DNA from: Candidatus Haliotispira prima | Lineage (GTDB): Bacteria; Spirochaetota; Spirochaetia; SP-2023 | Assembly: GCA_029867005.1 (NCBI GenBank) | Contig: CP123443.1 | Location: forward strand, 1,426,001 to 1,490,000 | DNA: 64,000 nt | Direction: 5' to 3' | In this document: positions 37,094-45,715 of the stretch, piece after piece | How the letters are laid out: each line of letters starts with the position of its first letter | Numbering within the stretch: position 1 is the first letter of the stretch | The notes under the pieces: generated by a model | Seen by the model: the letters and a program-made list of their open reading frames with translations, nothing else | The model's database searches: none | What the model was told of the DNA's origin: nothing | Translations under genes and position numbers: made by a program

Positions 37094-38746
37094 CTACACT
37101 GTCAAACCACAGAAATGCAGAAAACGCGACCAGGCGGCCACGTCTTTCAACACCCCACAGTGACTCAGGCCTTCGGCAAAGACCTCTGCTATCCGGGCAC
37201 GAATATAGATCTTCCATCCTGCCGGGTCGGTGGGAAGAAGCCCGATGGGGAGAGAATCGGATGATTCCGAGTTGTCCAACAATCCGTCCAGCCAAGGCAA
37301 ATGTTGTTGCAATTGGGCCAGTTGGCGCAACTCCGTCCGTTCTGCTTCAGAGCCCGCAAGGTAGCCTTCCATCATCCGCATTTCTTCTTTTAGACGACCG
37401 GGCAAAATAGCCAAACCCATAACTTCGATCAGCCCGATGTTTTCCTTTTTTATGTGGTGGATTTCCGAGTGGGGGTGATAGAGCCCCAAAGGATGCCTCT
37501 CATCGGTGCGGTTGTTGCGCAGTACCAGGAAAAATTGATATATCCCGGCAGCCGTCCGCCGCACAATGGGAGTAATGGTGTTGTGTGGGGCATCGCTGTG
37601 GGCCTGTATTCCGATGCTCTCATCTGAATAGCTCCGCCAACATTCCAGCACATGCCGGCCCAAATCCAACAGAGGCGAAATTTCCGAACTGCTGAGCCTC
37701 AAACAGGACAGTGGCCACTGCAAGATTTCGGCACGGACTTCTGTCCGGGTACTCCCCGCCCCCATCCTAAGCCATTGCAGTTCTTCGACACCGGGCATAG
37801 CCGGAGCCCGAAACATGGGAAACTCGTAGCAGCCGGCCTGAAAGTGATGGTGACTGAGTATGGAGCCGCCGACTATCGGCAGGTCGGCATTGGAACCAGC
37901 CATATAATGAGGAAACCGGCGCACGAAATCGAACAGCTCGGCGAAGGCTTCCCGGTCAATAACCATCGGTCTGTGCTCCCGGGAAAGCAGGATGCTGTGT
38001 TCCGGGTAGTAGAGATAGGGCGAGTATTGCATGGCAAAGCCTTTGCCGTCCAATTCCAACTCAATCACCCGGTGATTGAAGCGCGGGGCCCAGGAACGGT
38101 GCCCGGGATAGCCCTCGTTTTCCGGGCACAAAACGCATTTCGGGTATCCGCTGCTTTCTTTCCGTCCCGCTGCCGCTATTGTCTTTGGGTCTTTTTCCGG
38201 CTTAGAGAGGTTGATAGTAATTTCCATCCGGCCGTAAGCACTGTCACTGTCCCAGGAAAAGTTTCGCGCCAGGCGGTCACTGCGGATGTAGCCGGCATTT
38301 GTAGAAAACCGGTAGAAAAACTCTGTCGCCCCGCTCGGGCTGTCCCGGTACAACTGCCAAAAACGTTGCTCCAACCGGCTGGCCAGTGGTAGCAACTGGC
38401 CCAGCAGGTTGGCCAGAAACAGGTCGGAATCTGTAATACTCTCCCCATCATAGAGCTTTTGCTCTGCGGCCCAGCACAGAATTTCTGCCGTCAGGCTGTA
38501 GATATCTTCCTGTTTCTGTGCCTGAGCCTGGGCAGCCAAGCCGACAGGCCCATTCCGGTTTTGCGCTTGCAGTTCACGAGTTTGTAATTCAAACCCTTCC
38601 AAACCCAGAAACAAGTAGAGGCGGTGCCTGACCACCACTCGGTCACGGCTTTCCAGCAGCAAATGTTCCCGGGCAAAGTCCAACAGCCTTTCCAACCGGA
38701 GGCAAATGTCCATATCCCGGTTCTGCCGCACACCTGGCTCCTGCAT
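37094..38746 (-). CDS. galT: UTP-hexose-1-phosphate uridylyltransferase, class II GalT
   Basis: 550 residues, the size of the Firmicutes-type second family and not of the 350-residue E. coli type. It exchanges galactose-1-phosphate and UDP-glucose in the Leloir pathway. CVLCPENEGYPG, the SHHHFQAGCYEFP active-site block and NTITPIVRR are present. GLYHPHSEIHHIKKENIGLIEVMG is the family's later signature. It starts one base after the galK stop (TAA-G-ATG), so the two are co-translated from one message. No galE or transporter is adjacent. Confidence 0.93.
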   Translation of the reverse strand: MQEPGVRQNRDMDICLRLERLLDFAREHLLLESRDRVVVRHRLYLFLGLEGFELQTRELQAQNRNGPVGLAAQAQAQKQEDIYSLTAEILCWAAEQKLYDGESITDSDLFLANLLGQLLPLASRLEQRFWQLYRDSPSGATEFFYRFSTNAGYIRSDRLARNFSWDSDSAYGRMEITINLSKPEKDPKTIAAAGRKESSGYPKCVLCPENEGYPGHRSWAPRFNHRVIELELDGKGFAMQYSPYLYYPEHSILLSREHRPMVIDREAFAELFDFVRRFPHYMAGSNADLPIVGGSILSHHHFQAGCYEFPMFRAPAMPGVEELQWLRMGAGSTRTEVRAEILQWPLSCLRLSSSEISPLLDLGRHVLECWRSYSDESIGIQAHSDAPHNTITPIVRRTAAGIYQFFLVLRNNRTDERHPLGLYHPHSEIHHIKKENIGLIEVMGLAILPGRLKEEMRMMEGYLAGSEAERTELRQLAQLQQHLPWLDGLLDNSESSDSLPIGLLPTDPAGWKIYIRARIAEVFAEGLSHCGVLKDVAAWSRFLHFCGLTV

Positions 38747-38747
38747 C

Positions 38748-39980
38748 TTAGATCAACTCCCGCACACCGTCTGCGGCATCAGAAAGATAAAATTCCGGCT
38801 CCCAACCAAATTGCTGCCGATAGCGGACACTAATGCGCTGCTGCATTTGTTCCAAATCATCGTCCAAACGCACCAGAGCGATGGCGCAACCACCGAAGCC
38901 CGCCCCCGTCATCCGTGCACCCTGCACCGAAGGTTCCTGCTCCAACAAGGCTGTCAAACTGTCGAGGTGAGGGCCGCTGACTTGATAATCAACAGACAAA
39001 GAATGGTGCGAAGCACTTAATAAAGCACCCAGACCAACTCGGTCACCGGCTTCCATGGCCCGGGCCGCAGCTTGGGTGCGGCCATTTTCGGTAACGACAT
39101 GGCGGACCCGGCGCAGCAAGGTTTCATTGTGGCCTAAAAGTTCCAGGGCCGAATCCAGCTCAGGCTCACTGACGCTGCACAGGTCGCGCTTGCCTCCGAA
39201 GGCCGGGGACTTCTGCAAAACGGCCAAAGCTGCTTCGCACTCGGCCCTCCGCTCATTGTACTTGGATTCCCGCAACTTGCGCGGCAGTTTGGTATTGGCA
39301 ACTAAAAAGGTATGTTGGCCCAACTCCAACGGAACATGCCGGTAGTCGAGGCCGGCACAATCCAGCAGGCAAGCATGTCCGGCCCGGGCCACCGCAATGA
39401 CAAACTGATCCATGATGCCGCAGTGTATGCCGCAAAATTCGTTTTCGGCGCGCCGGGCCAACACGGCCAAACGTTCGCGGCTGAGAGATGAACCGCCATA
39501 GCTTTGCAGAATATAACCCGTCAGAACTTCCAGAGAAGCAGAGGAAGAGAGGCCGGAACCCCCTTGAGGCAAGTTGCCGTAGAACACAATATCCAAGTCG
39601 CAGTCCGGCTCCACGCCTTCGGCAGCCAACACGCTCAACATACCGAGAACATAGTTACACCAGCCTTGCTCTTCGCGGTAGGCCAAGGTTTCTTTGGCAA
39701 CGCAAAACTCCTGCGGGGTCAGTTCCGGGAAATTGTGCGAGTACAAACGAATCGTTTGCCCCCCGTGTCCGGCCTCCCGGCCGGAACGCCGGCCCACCGC
39801 AGCCGCAGTTCCCAAACCGATAGCACAGGGAAAGACCAATCCGCCATTGTAGTCGATGTGCTCGCCGATAATGTTGATACGTCCGGGTGAGAAAAAGGTT
39901 TTTTCCGCCGGATAGGCATAGTGTCGCTCGAATTGCTGCCGGCAAACGGCTGCCGGTTCCGCACCGGAATCTTTTACCAT
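38748..39980 (-). CDS. galK: Galactokinase
   Basis: 410 residues, GHMP kinase. Phosphorylates galactose at C1 with ATP. The N-terminal galactose-binding block is FFSPGRINIIGEHIDYNGG. The phosphate loop is GNLPQGGSGLSSSASLEV, and the third motif is RMTGAGFGGCAIALV. CGIMDQFVIAVARAGHACLLDC carries the catalytic Asp. GAGAGG precedes the ATG. It is the promoter-proximal gene of the galKT pair and is divergent from the hypothetical gene at 40105. Confidence 0.95.
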   Translation of the reverse strand: MVKDSGAEPAAVCRQQFERHYAYPAEKTFFSPGRINIIGEHIDYNGGLVFPCAIGLGTAAAVGRRSGREAGHGGQTIRLYSHNFPELTPQEFCVAKETLAYREEQGWCNYVLGMLSVLAAEGVEPDCDLDIVFYGNLPQGGSGLSSSASLEVLTGYILQSYGGSSLSRERLAVLARRAENEFCGIHCGIMDQFVIAVARAGHACLLDCAGLDYRHVPLELGQHTFLVANTKLPRKLRESKYNERRAECEAALAVLQKSPAFGGKRDLCSVSEPELDSALELLGHNETLLRRVRHVVTENGRTQAAARAMEAGDRVGLGALLSASHHSLSVDYQVSGPHLDSLTALLEQEPSVQGARMTGAGFGGCAIALVRLDDDLEQMQQRISVRYRQQFGWEPEFYLSDAADGVRELI

Positions 39981-40041
39981 ATAATTGCCTCTCCTCTTGC
40001 CTATCTTTCCTGCTATGCTAGCAAAATTATTCTTTTGCCGG

Positions 40042-40104
40042 AAGGGCCCTTTGTTAGTATGAGTCTTTTCTTAAAAGGGCCTTTTGTTAGAAGGCCCTTT
40101 GTTC
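40042..40104 (+). repeat. Three copies of AAGGGCC(C/T)TTTGTTAG before the start of the next gene
   Basis: Units at 40042-40057, 40075-40090 and 40091-40104. The last unit ends exactly at the ATG at 40105, and the first is followed by another ATG at 40059. The cores are palindromic (AAGGGCCCTT). It looks like a duplicated leader and start region. Confidence 0.65.
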
Positions 40105-41208
40105 ATGGAGCTTTATCGAAGGGGACTTGTGCCTCTCTTTGTCCTTGTCTTGACAGTCTTGTTTCTTTTCTTGATTTGGGCACAATGCCCGCTGATGAAC
40201 CAAGAGGAGAAAGTGCCGTCCGATACGCAAAAACAAGTTTCGGGAGCGCAAACAAAGGATATCTCGCCCGTAGAGCCTGGCGAAATTCCGGCAGCCCCGG
40301 CGGGGTTACAAAACTGTAAAGCCCATTTCCAACGCTATACCAGCGAAGCAGAAAGCAAGTACTTACAACAATCTGCCAAGAGGGATGCTTGGAGCAGCCT
40401 GAGCCAGTGGTTCTTTCCGGCACTTCTGTTGGCGGCTTTATCCCTTGGCTACTGGCTCCTCCGCCACAGGTCGGAAACCTTGCTTCAGGGAATATACAAC
40501 CCCGGAGAGTTCCGTACTGTCGTTGAGTTCACATTCAAATTTTTTGTGGTGCTTCTGCACATTGCACTGGCCGCCTACCTGCTCAAATTACTCCGCATGC
40601 TCCGCTACTTTAGCAAAAAAAGCTCCGGCGGCGATGCGGCCCATGTGGCCGACAAAACGCAAGGACTTGCCAACGGCCCTACAAACCTTGCGTCTCAAGC
40701 ATCCCGAAAGGAAGAGGGCCGTCACCCCATCTTCCGCATCGAGGGTGACCCGGAAGAAATGCTCCGCTTGGTACTCACCAGTCGCTCCGGGCTGAGACGC
40801 TATCGTTGCCACTACTATCTCGGCGAGATACCTCTGACACCGCTGCCCCAACAGCGCGGCGGACTACCCCTGCATGTACAAAAAAAATCCAGGAAAGATC
40901 TGAGCCAAACAGACTTGGAAGAGCTGGCAAAAATTTTTCCTGACCAAGACTGGCTTTTGCTCTCTCTCGAATGCCGGCGTTTGAGTTCCAATTTCCGGGC
41001 GGATGTCGTCCGGGTCCAATATTACGACTTCTGTTTCTTTTACTTGTGTGCGATTGACCCCATACCGGCAAAGCATTACCGCAAAAATGCGGATGGAGGA
41101 ACAGCAAGGGCCGCATCAGATGGCCCGGAATTGGCCGGTGCAATGAGGCTGATAGAACAATGGAGCATTCCTTCCCTCCACGATGAAGACTACCTGATTG
41201 TTCCCTGA
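40105..41208 (+). CDS. Hypothetical membrane protein
   Basis: 367 residues, family not recognised. There are three hydrophobic helices: near the N-terminus (VPLFVLVLTVLFLFLIWAQC), around residue 110 (FFPALLLAALSLGYWLL) and around residue 150 (FKFFVVLLHIALAAYLLKLL). A soluble C-terminal domain of about 190 residues follows with FRIEGDPEEMLRLVLTSRSG and DWLLLSLECRRLSSN. The hydrophilic segment between helices 1 and 2 would lie outside the cytoplasm. The start is uncertain because the region before it is a three-copy repeat containing several possible starts. It is followed by the UPF0158-like gene with a 32-base gap and may be co-transcribed with it. Confidence 0.6.
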   Translation: MELYRRGLVPLFVLVLTVLFLFLIWAQCPLMNQEEKVPSDTQKQVSGAQTKDISPVEPGEIPAAPAGLQNCKAHFQRYTSEAESKYLQQSAKRDAWSSLSQWFFPALLLAALSLGYWLLRHRSETLLQGIYNPGEFRTVVEFTFKFFVVLLHIALAAYLLKLLRMLRYFSKKSSGGDAAHVADKTQGLANGPTNLASQASRKEEGRHPIFRIEGDPEEMLRLVLTSRSGLRRYRCHYYLGEIPLTPLPQQRGGLPLHVQKKSRKDLSQTDLEELAKIFPDQDWLLLSLECRRLSSNFRADVVRVQYYDFCFFYLCAIDPIPAKHYRKNADGGTARAASDGPELAGAMRLIEQWSIPSLHDEDYLIVP

Positions 41209-41240
41209 TTTGGAAAGATATATGGCAGAGCCTTTACGAT

Positions 41241-42365
41241 ATGAGTCATGACAGAGCATTACCCGCCTTGGAAGACATAATATATTCCTTGGAAGATCTG
41301 GATTCGGAAAGCAGCCAAAACAACCAAGACAGCCTTTGGCTTGATATTCAAAGCGGTGAGCTGCGGGAAATCGCCCCCGAACAGTTGGAAGCGAAGCCCG
41401 AGTTGTTCGGCTCTACGGTCTTTCCCCTGCCCCCATGGTCTTCCGAACAGGGTTACGGTCTGATGCTGGAATTTGCCCAAGGTTGTCTGCCCCCCGGTTC
41501 TGACAATGAACTGTTAAAAATCCTGCGCAGCAGACATCGGGTCTTCAGACGTTATCGCCGATATATCAAAGAAAACACCGAGCTAAAACAATCGTGGGAC
41601 TCCTTTAAAAAAGGGTATTTCTATCGCTATCTGTGTTCGTGGTATAGCCGGGAATTTCCCCAAGCCAGGGAACTTTCGGATTTGTGGCCCAAAATCGAGC
41701 CGGTGCCGTCAAGGCCAACTGCGCAGCAGAAACAAAACCGATTACCGAATGAATGTCCCGAAATCGGTCTGTCGGAGTGCCTGTTACACGAAGACTTCTC
41801 GCTCAACAAGACCATATCGGAAACAGAGCAACAATTCCTCCGGCTGAATGAGGAACAGAAGGAATGTCGGGCCCGGACTCTGTTGCAATATACTTTGGCA
41901 TGCTCTCCCAAAACCGTTGTTTCTCAATCGGCACTTCAAACACCTCAAGCCCTGCAAACAGATGAAACAAAGAAAGTCGGCACCCCAAAGCATCCGGTTC
42001 CTCATTTTGAGAAACTACAGGGCTTTTATGACAGCCTGACCTGGCTCAATCGTTTGGCAGCGATGAGCCCTACGGGTGAAACGGTAGCGGTTTTGTATTG
42101 GACTTGGCAAACTTGGCAGGGCCCAAGCGGAACACAACCCACATGCCAAGCCCGTCTCGTAGAAGTCATTTGCGAAGAAAATTATTCCGATCTCAATCTG
42201 GAAAATCACTTGTTCCGATATTTTTTGGACAAGATGTGCCCTGAGCTGGAAATACATACGGTGGAACTGTATCTCCGACCCGAGACCGAGCATCGCTTTG
42301 CCGAGACCCTGCCGGGCTATCCGCAAGAAGATGTGGCCAGAATCTGCAAAATAACTGTCCAATAA
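41241..42365 (+). CDS. UPF0158-like N-terminal domain protein
   Basis: 374 residues. The first 140 residues follow the UPF0158 pattern: a short ALEDIIYSLED start, SLWLDIQSGELREI, a LMLEFAQ helix, then RSRHRVFRRYRRYIKENTEL and WDSFKKGYFYRYLCSWYS. The family has no known function. The remaining 230 residues are unassigned; they contain an SPTGETVAVLYWTWQTW segment and may be a second domain. Ribosome-site evidence for the ATG is weak. It is paired with the preceding membrane protein gene and convergent with ispF. Confidence 0.6.
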   Translation: MSHDRALPALEDIIYSLEDLDSESSQNNQDSLWLDIQSGELREIAPEQLEAKPELFGSTVFPLPPWSSEQGYGLMLEFAQGCLPPGSDNELLKILRSRHRVFRRYRRYIKENTELKQSWDSFKKGYFYRYLCSWYSREFPQARELSDLWPKIEPVPSRPTAQQKQNRLPNECPEIGLSECLLHEDFSLNKTISETEQQFLRLNEEQKECRARTLLQYTLACSPKTVVSQSALQTPQALQTDETKKVGTPKHPVPHFEKLQGFYDSLTWLNRLAAMSPTGETVAVLYWTWQTWQGPSGTQPTCQARLVEVICEENYSDLNLENHLFRYFLDKMCPELEIHTVELYLRPETEHRFAETLPGYPQEDVARICKITVQ

Positions 42366-42460
42366 TCCATAGCGTCCAATAACCCATAGAACAAAACGGA
42401 GAAAGGCCGGCGGAGAGGTATTAAAAGACTAAAACCAAGGGGATTATAATTTTTGCAGAA

Positions 42461-42976
42461 TTATCGTTTTTGCAACAGGCAGGAAGCATAGACTTCTATG
42501 GCCTCGCCCCGACCTACGGCATCGACACCTTCCTTGGTCTTTGCCTTGACACTAATTTGGTTTATGTCTGTCGCCTCGCTCGATTCGAAGGCACCCAACA
42601 AGTGACTGCGGATGTCGTCTATCAGCGGACGCAATCGGATTTTTTCCAGTATGACCGTACAGTCCAGATTCACCAGCCGGTAGCCTTGGGTTTGAATTTG
42701 TGTGCAATAAACCGAGCGGAGCATCTCCAAGCTGTTGGCGTTGCGCCAACGTTCTTCGGATGGCGGGAAGTGGGCTCCTATGTCGCCCAAGGCCAAGGCA
42801 CCGAGTAAACTGTCAATGACCGCATGGCACAATACATCACCGTCAGAATGGGCAATGACGGCGTAGTCACAGTGCACAAAAAAGCCGCCCAGACAGAAGC
42901 CGACCCCCGGTTGGGGCCTCAGCCTATGCAGGTCGTAACCGTGTCCTATTCGCATCGCATTACCGTTTCCGGGCAT
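42461..42976 (-). CDS. ispF: 2-C-methyl-D-erythritol 2,4-cyclodiphosphate synthase
   Basis: 171 residues. Fifth step of the MEP isoprenoid pathway. The zinc ligands are in GYDLHRL (Asp, His) and in the later His of HSDGDVLCHAVIDSLLGALA. DIGAHFPPSE and VKAKTKEGVDAVGRGEAIEV complete the signature. The ATG at 42976 has AGGAG five bases upstream, giving seven extra residues before the usual MRIGHGYD start. It lies eight bases after carD, the same neighbourhood as in Treponema, where an IspD/IspF gene follows carD. IspD is not fused here. Confidence 0.95.
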   Translation of the reverse strand: MPGNGNAMRIGHGYDLHRLRPQPGVGFCLGGFFVHCDYAVIAHSDGDVLCHAVIDSLLGALALGDIGAHFPPSEERWRNANSLEMLRSVYCTQIQTQGYRLVNLDCTVILEKIRLRPLIDDIRSHLLGAFESSEATDINQISVKAKTKEGVDAVGRGEAIEVYASCLLQKR

Positions 42977-42984
42977 TACGGCTC

Positions 42985-45039
42985 CTAGTTATTGCTGTTT
43001 TCCAGGCGGGTGTGCAGGAGGTCTTCAATCTCTTCCTTCTCCCGGCCCAGAGCCAGAGATATTTCATCGACCATCAATTTCAAAGCATTGTCATAGAGTT
43101 TGCGCTCCAAAATCGGCAGCTCCTTAACCTTGCTGCGGTGGTACAGCGAGCGGACCACAACGGCAATGTCCATCACGCCACCCTCTTTCAGCAAATCCAG
43201 ATTATTCTGATAGCGCAGCTTCCAGTCGCTGGTCAGAGGTTCATTCTTGTCCGACATGGACCTTAGTGCCTGCTCTGCATCCGCCTTAGGCACGATTGGA
43301 CGCAGACCTAACTCATTCACTTTGTTGACGGGAAGCATCACGGTCATATCCGTCGCCGCAATGTAAATGGTGTAGTAGCTGATTTGTTGGCTTTTAAACC
43401 TACGAATACTCTGCTCCCTGATTTTGCCGACACCCTGCAAAGGATAGACGACATCCTGCCCGACCTTAAAGCTGAATTTTTTCTTGTCAGCGTTTTTGGC
43501 CTTAGTATTCTCTGTGGTCTTATGATGCTCTTTACGTCTCTCATCGGCACTTGCTGCGGCATTTGGCACGGCATTTGGCACAACATCGGGAGCCGCATTA
43601 GCCACGCCTCTGCCGCTGCTCTCCTGTGCCTGAACTTCTCCGGCAGCATTAACCTTTGTTTCAACGCTGTCTTTTATTTCGCCGTTATTTTTTGCCTCAC
43701 CGATTGTTCCGCCTGTCCCGTCAATTGTCTCTCCCGCCTTATGGCCCTCGGACTTGGTTTCCGGCTTAGTCTCGGGCTTGGCAGCTTTCGTTGCCTTAGC
43801 CGTCTTTGTCGTTTTACTTTTCACCGCAGCCGCACTATTGTTTTCGGCTCCGGTTCCCTCGGTTTTGGCACCTTCAGCACTTTTGGCCGTCCCGGAGGCT
43901 GCGTTAGCCGCATCTGTCCCACTGCTCTGCTGCTCCCGAATTTTCCCGGCGGCAGTGTCCTTGGTTTCAACGCTGTCCTTGGTTTCAACGCTGTCCTTGG
44001 TTTCATTAGCCTTATGGCCCTCAGACTTGGTCTCGGGTTTGGCAACTTTGTCAGTCTTGGCTGTTTTGACCCTCTTAGCGGCCTTGACCGTCTTAGTGGC
44101 CTTAACCGTCTTGGCCCTCTTTCTCTCTTTGCTTTTCACCGCAGCCGCACTGTTATTTCCGGCTTCATCTCCTTCGGTTTTGGCACCTTTGACACCTTTG
44201 ACACTTTTAGCTGTCCCGGAAACCGCGTCTGTGCCGCCGCTCTGCTGCTCCCGAACTTCCCCGGCGGCATTATCCGTTATTTCAATACTGCCTTTCGTTG
44301 CGACGCTGTCTTTTGCCTCAATGATTGTTGCGTCTATCCCGCCTGTCCCGTCCATTGTCCCCCCCACCTTATCGCCCTCGGGCTTGGCTTCGGGTTTAGT
44401 CTCGGGCTTGGCAGCTTTCGCTGTCTTGGGTTTGGCTTTGGCTTTGGCCTTAGCTTTGGGTTTGGATTTCGTCTTGGGTTTGGCCTTCTTTGTCGTTGTG
44501 CTTTTCACCGCAGCCGCACTACTGTTCTCGGCTTCATCTCCCGAGAGTTTTTTGCCTTTGGCAGCTTTCGCTACAGGTGATTTTTTGTCTGCCACTTCTT
44601 TGTCTGCCGTTTTTGCCGCAGTATGACTTGCTGAATTTTCCAATCCTACCGGAGGCTCTTCTGTCACCGGAGGCTCTGTTGTCAAAGGCTTTTCTGCCAA
44701 AGACTCTTTTGTTGAGGACTCTTTTGTCAAAGGTTTTTCTGCCAAAGGCTCTTCTATTGCCGGAGGCTCTTTTGTTGAGGGTTCTTCTGTCAAAGGTTTT
44801 TCTGCCAAGGGCTTTTCTGTCAAAGACTCTTTTGTTGAGGGTTCTTTTGTTAAAGATTCTTCTGCCAAGGGCTCTTCTTTTAAAAGTTCTTCTGCCAAAG
44901 GCTTTTCTATCCCCGGAGGCTCTTTTGTTGAGGATTCTTGTGTCAAAGGTTCTTCTGCCAAAGGCTCTTCTATCGCCGGAGGCTCTTTTGTCAAGGGTTC
45001 TTCTTTTAAAGGTTCTTCTGCCAAGGGCTCTTCTGCCAT
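42985..45039 (-). CDS. carD: CarD-family transcription factor with long H1-like repetitive N-terminus
   Basis: 684 residues, about four times the usual CarD length. The last 165 residues are CarD: FKVGQDVVYPLQGVGKIREQ (the RNA-polymerase-binding Tudor-like part) and the helical DNA-binding half ending EEIEDLLHTRLENSNN. CarD stabilises open complexes, especially at rRNA promoters. Residues 1-120 are a run of five-residue EEPLx/KEPSx units. Residues about 130-500 are three repeats of roughly 100 residues. Each carries a Lys/Ala-rich stretch resembling histone H1 tails (KPKAKAKAKAKPKTAKAAK), a KPETKxEGHKAxE block and a REQQSSGTDA block. The ATG at 45039 is chosen for its AAGGA site. The open frame continues upstream without support. 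Confidence 0.85.
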   Translation of the reverse strand: MAEEPLAEEPLKEEPLTKEPPAIEEPLAEEPLTQESSTKEPPGIEKPLAEELLKEEPLAEESLTKEPSTKESLTEKPLAEKPLTEEPSTKEPPAIEEPLAEKPLTKESSTKESLAEKPLTTEPPVTEEPPVGLENSASHTAAKTADKEVADKKSPVAKAAKGKKLSGDEAENSSAAAVKSTTTKKAKPKTKSKPKAKAKAKAKPKTAKAAKPETKPEAKPEGDKVGGTMDGTGGIDATIIEAKDSVATKGSIEITDNAAGEVREQQSGGTDAVSGTAKSVKGVKGAKTEGDEAGNNSAAAVKSKERKRAKTVKATKTVKAAKRVKTAKTDKVAKPETKSEGHKANETKDSVETKDSVETKDTAAGKIREQQSSGTDAANAASGTAKSAEGAKTEGTGAENNSAAAVKSKTTKTAKATKAAKPETKPETKSEGHKAGETIDGTGGTIGEAKNNGEIKDSVETKVNAAGEVQAQESSGRGVANAAPDVVPNAVPNAAASADERRKEHHKTTENTKAKNADKKKFSFKVGQDVVYPLQGVGKIREQSIRRFKSQQISYYTIYIAATDMTVMLPVNKVNELGLRPIVPKADAEQALRSMSDKNEPLTSDWKLRYQNNLDLLKEGGVMDIAVVVRSLYHRSKVKELPILERKLYDNALKLMVDEISLALGREKEEIEDLLHTRLENSNN

Positions 45040-45204
45040 GTAGGTCCTTCCTAAACTGGTTGAGATAAAAAAGAAAAAGGATTTATTGCCAAATGATATT
45101 GGGATTAAACAGACATACCGCAGATTTTGCGGAGCGGTATCGAGCGGATACAATCGTACGAAATGCAGTACCAAAACTTTGAGGACACGGGGGCAAGAAC
45201 CGGA

Positions 45205-45246
45205 TTTTATACATGTTGCAGAAAGTTTTATACATGTTGCGGAAAA
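45205..45246. repeat. 21-bp tandem repeat between carD and guaA
   Basis: Two units, TTTTATACATGTTGCAGAAAG (45205-45225) with the second at 45226-45246 differing at three or fewer positions. It lies upstream of carD within the 676-base divergent spacer (45040-45715). No carD promoter could be placed with confidence. Confidence 0.75.
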
Positions 45247-45501
45247 ACATCGGACATCCTCCGAAAGGAAACGCAATCGGAAATGCTCCGGACACTGTGA
45301 GGCTCTTATTCATCTGAAGTTTGCCGATTATGTAAAATCTAAAGAAAAAGTCAAGAAATCTATGGTTTGTTTTCTCTATAAAAACAAGATCTGCGACTGC
45401 ATCGTTTTCCATTTTCACTTTCGATAAAATCTTTGACGGATTCCGTTCCGAATTTCTCCGGAGATATCAGGTAGAGGTTTGCCGGTGCGTACGGGGAAAG
45501 C

Positions 45502-45530
45502 TTGACCGTACATCTGTGATATAGTATATT
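45502..45530 (+). promoter_or_regulatory. Promoter of guaA
   Basis: TTGACC (45502-45507), 17 bases, TATATT (45525-45530). Transcription would start near 45537, leaving a leader of about 180 bases. Confidence 0.65.
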
Positions 45531-45639
45531 CCTTCTGTAAAATGGAATAGAGTCAATACATTCAGAGATGTACACGTGAAGATTTACACTTGGTGATTTG
45601 CTTATGAGAATTTGCTTAAAGACTTGTTTGCAAGACCGG

Positions 45640-45684
45640 GAAAATCAAGGCTGTGAAAATCAAGGCCTTGAAAATTAGGGATAA
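45640..45684 (+). repeat. 15-bp tandem repeat in the guaA leader
   Basis: Three units at 45640-45654, 45655-45669 and 45670-45684 on GAAAATCAAGGC. Just upstream (about 45590-45632) a second, looser repeat of a TTTGCTTA-type unit occurs. Both lie in the untranslated leader. Confidence 0.75.
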
Positions 45685-45715
45685 CACGTCAAATTTCCGT
45701 CAGAAAGGTGGTTCC

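Noticed and set aside
43384..44626. Long plus-strand frames (up to 398 codons) rich in Leu/Phe/Cys opposite carD
   Set aside because: They are the antisense of the Lys/Ala/Glu repeat region of carD; their length is a by-product of the biased codons, and no ribosome site or family match is present.
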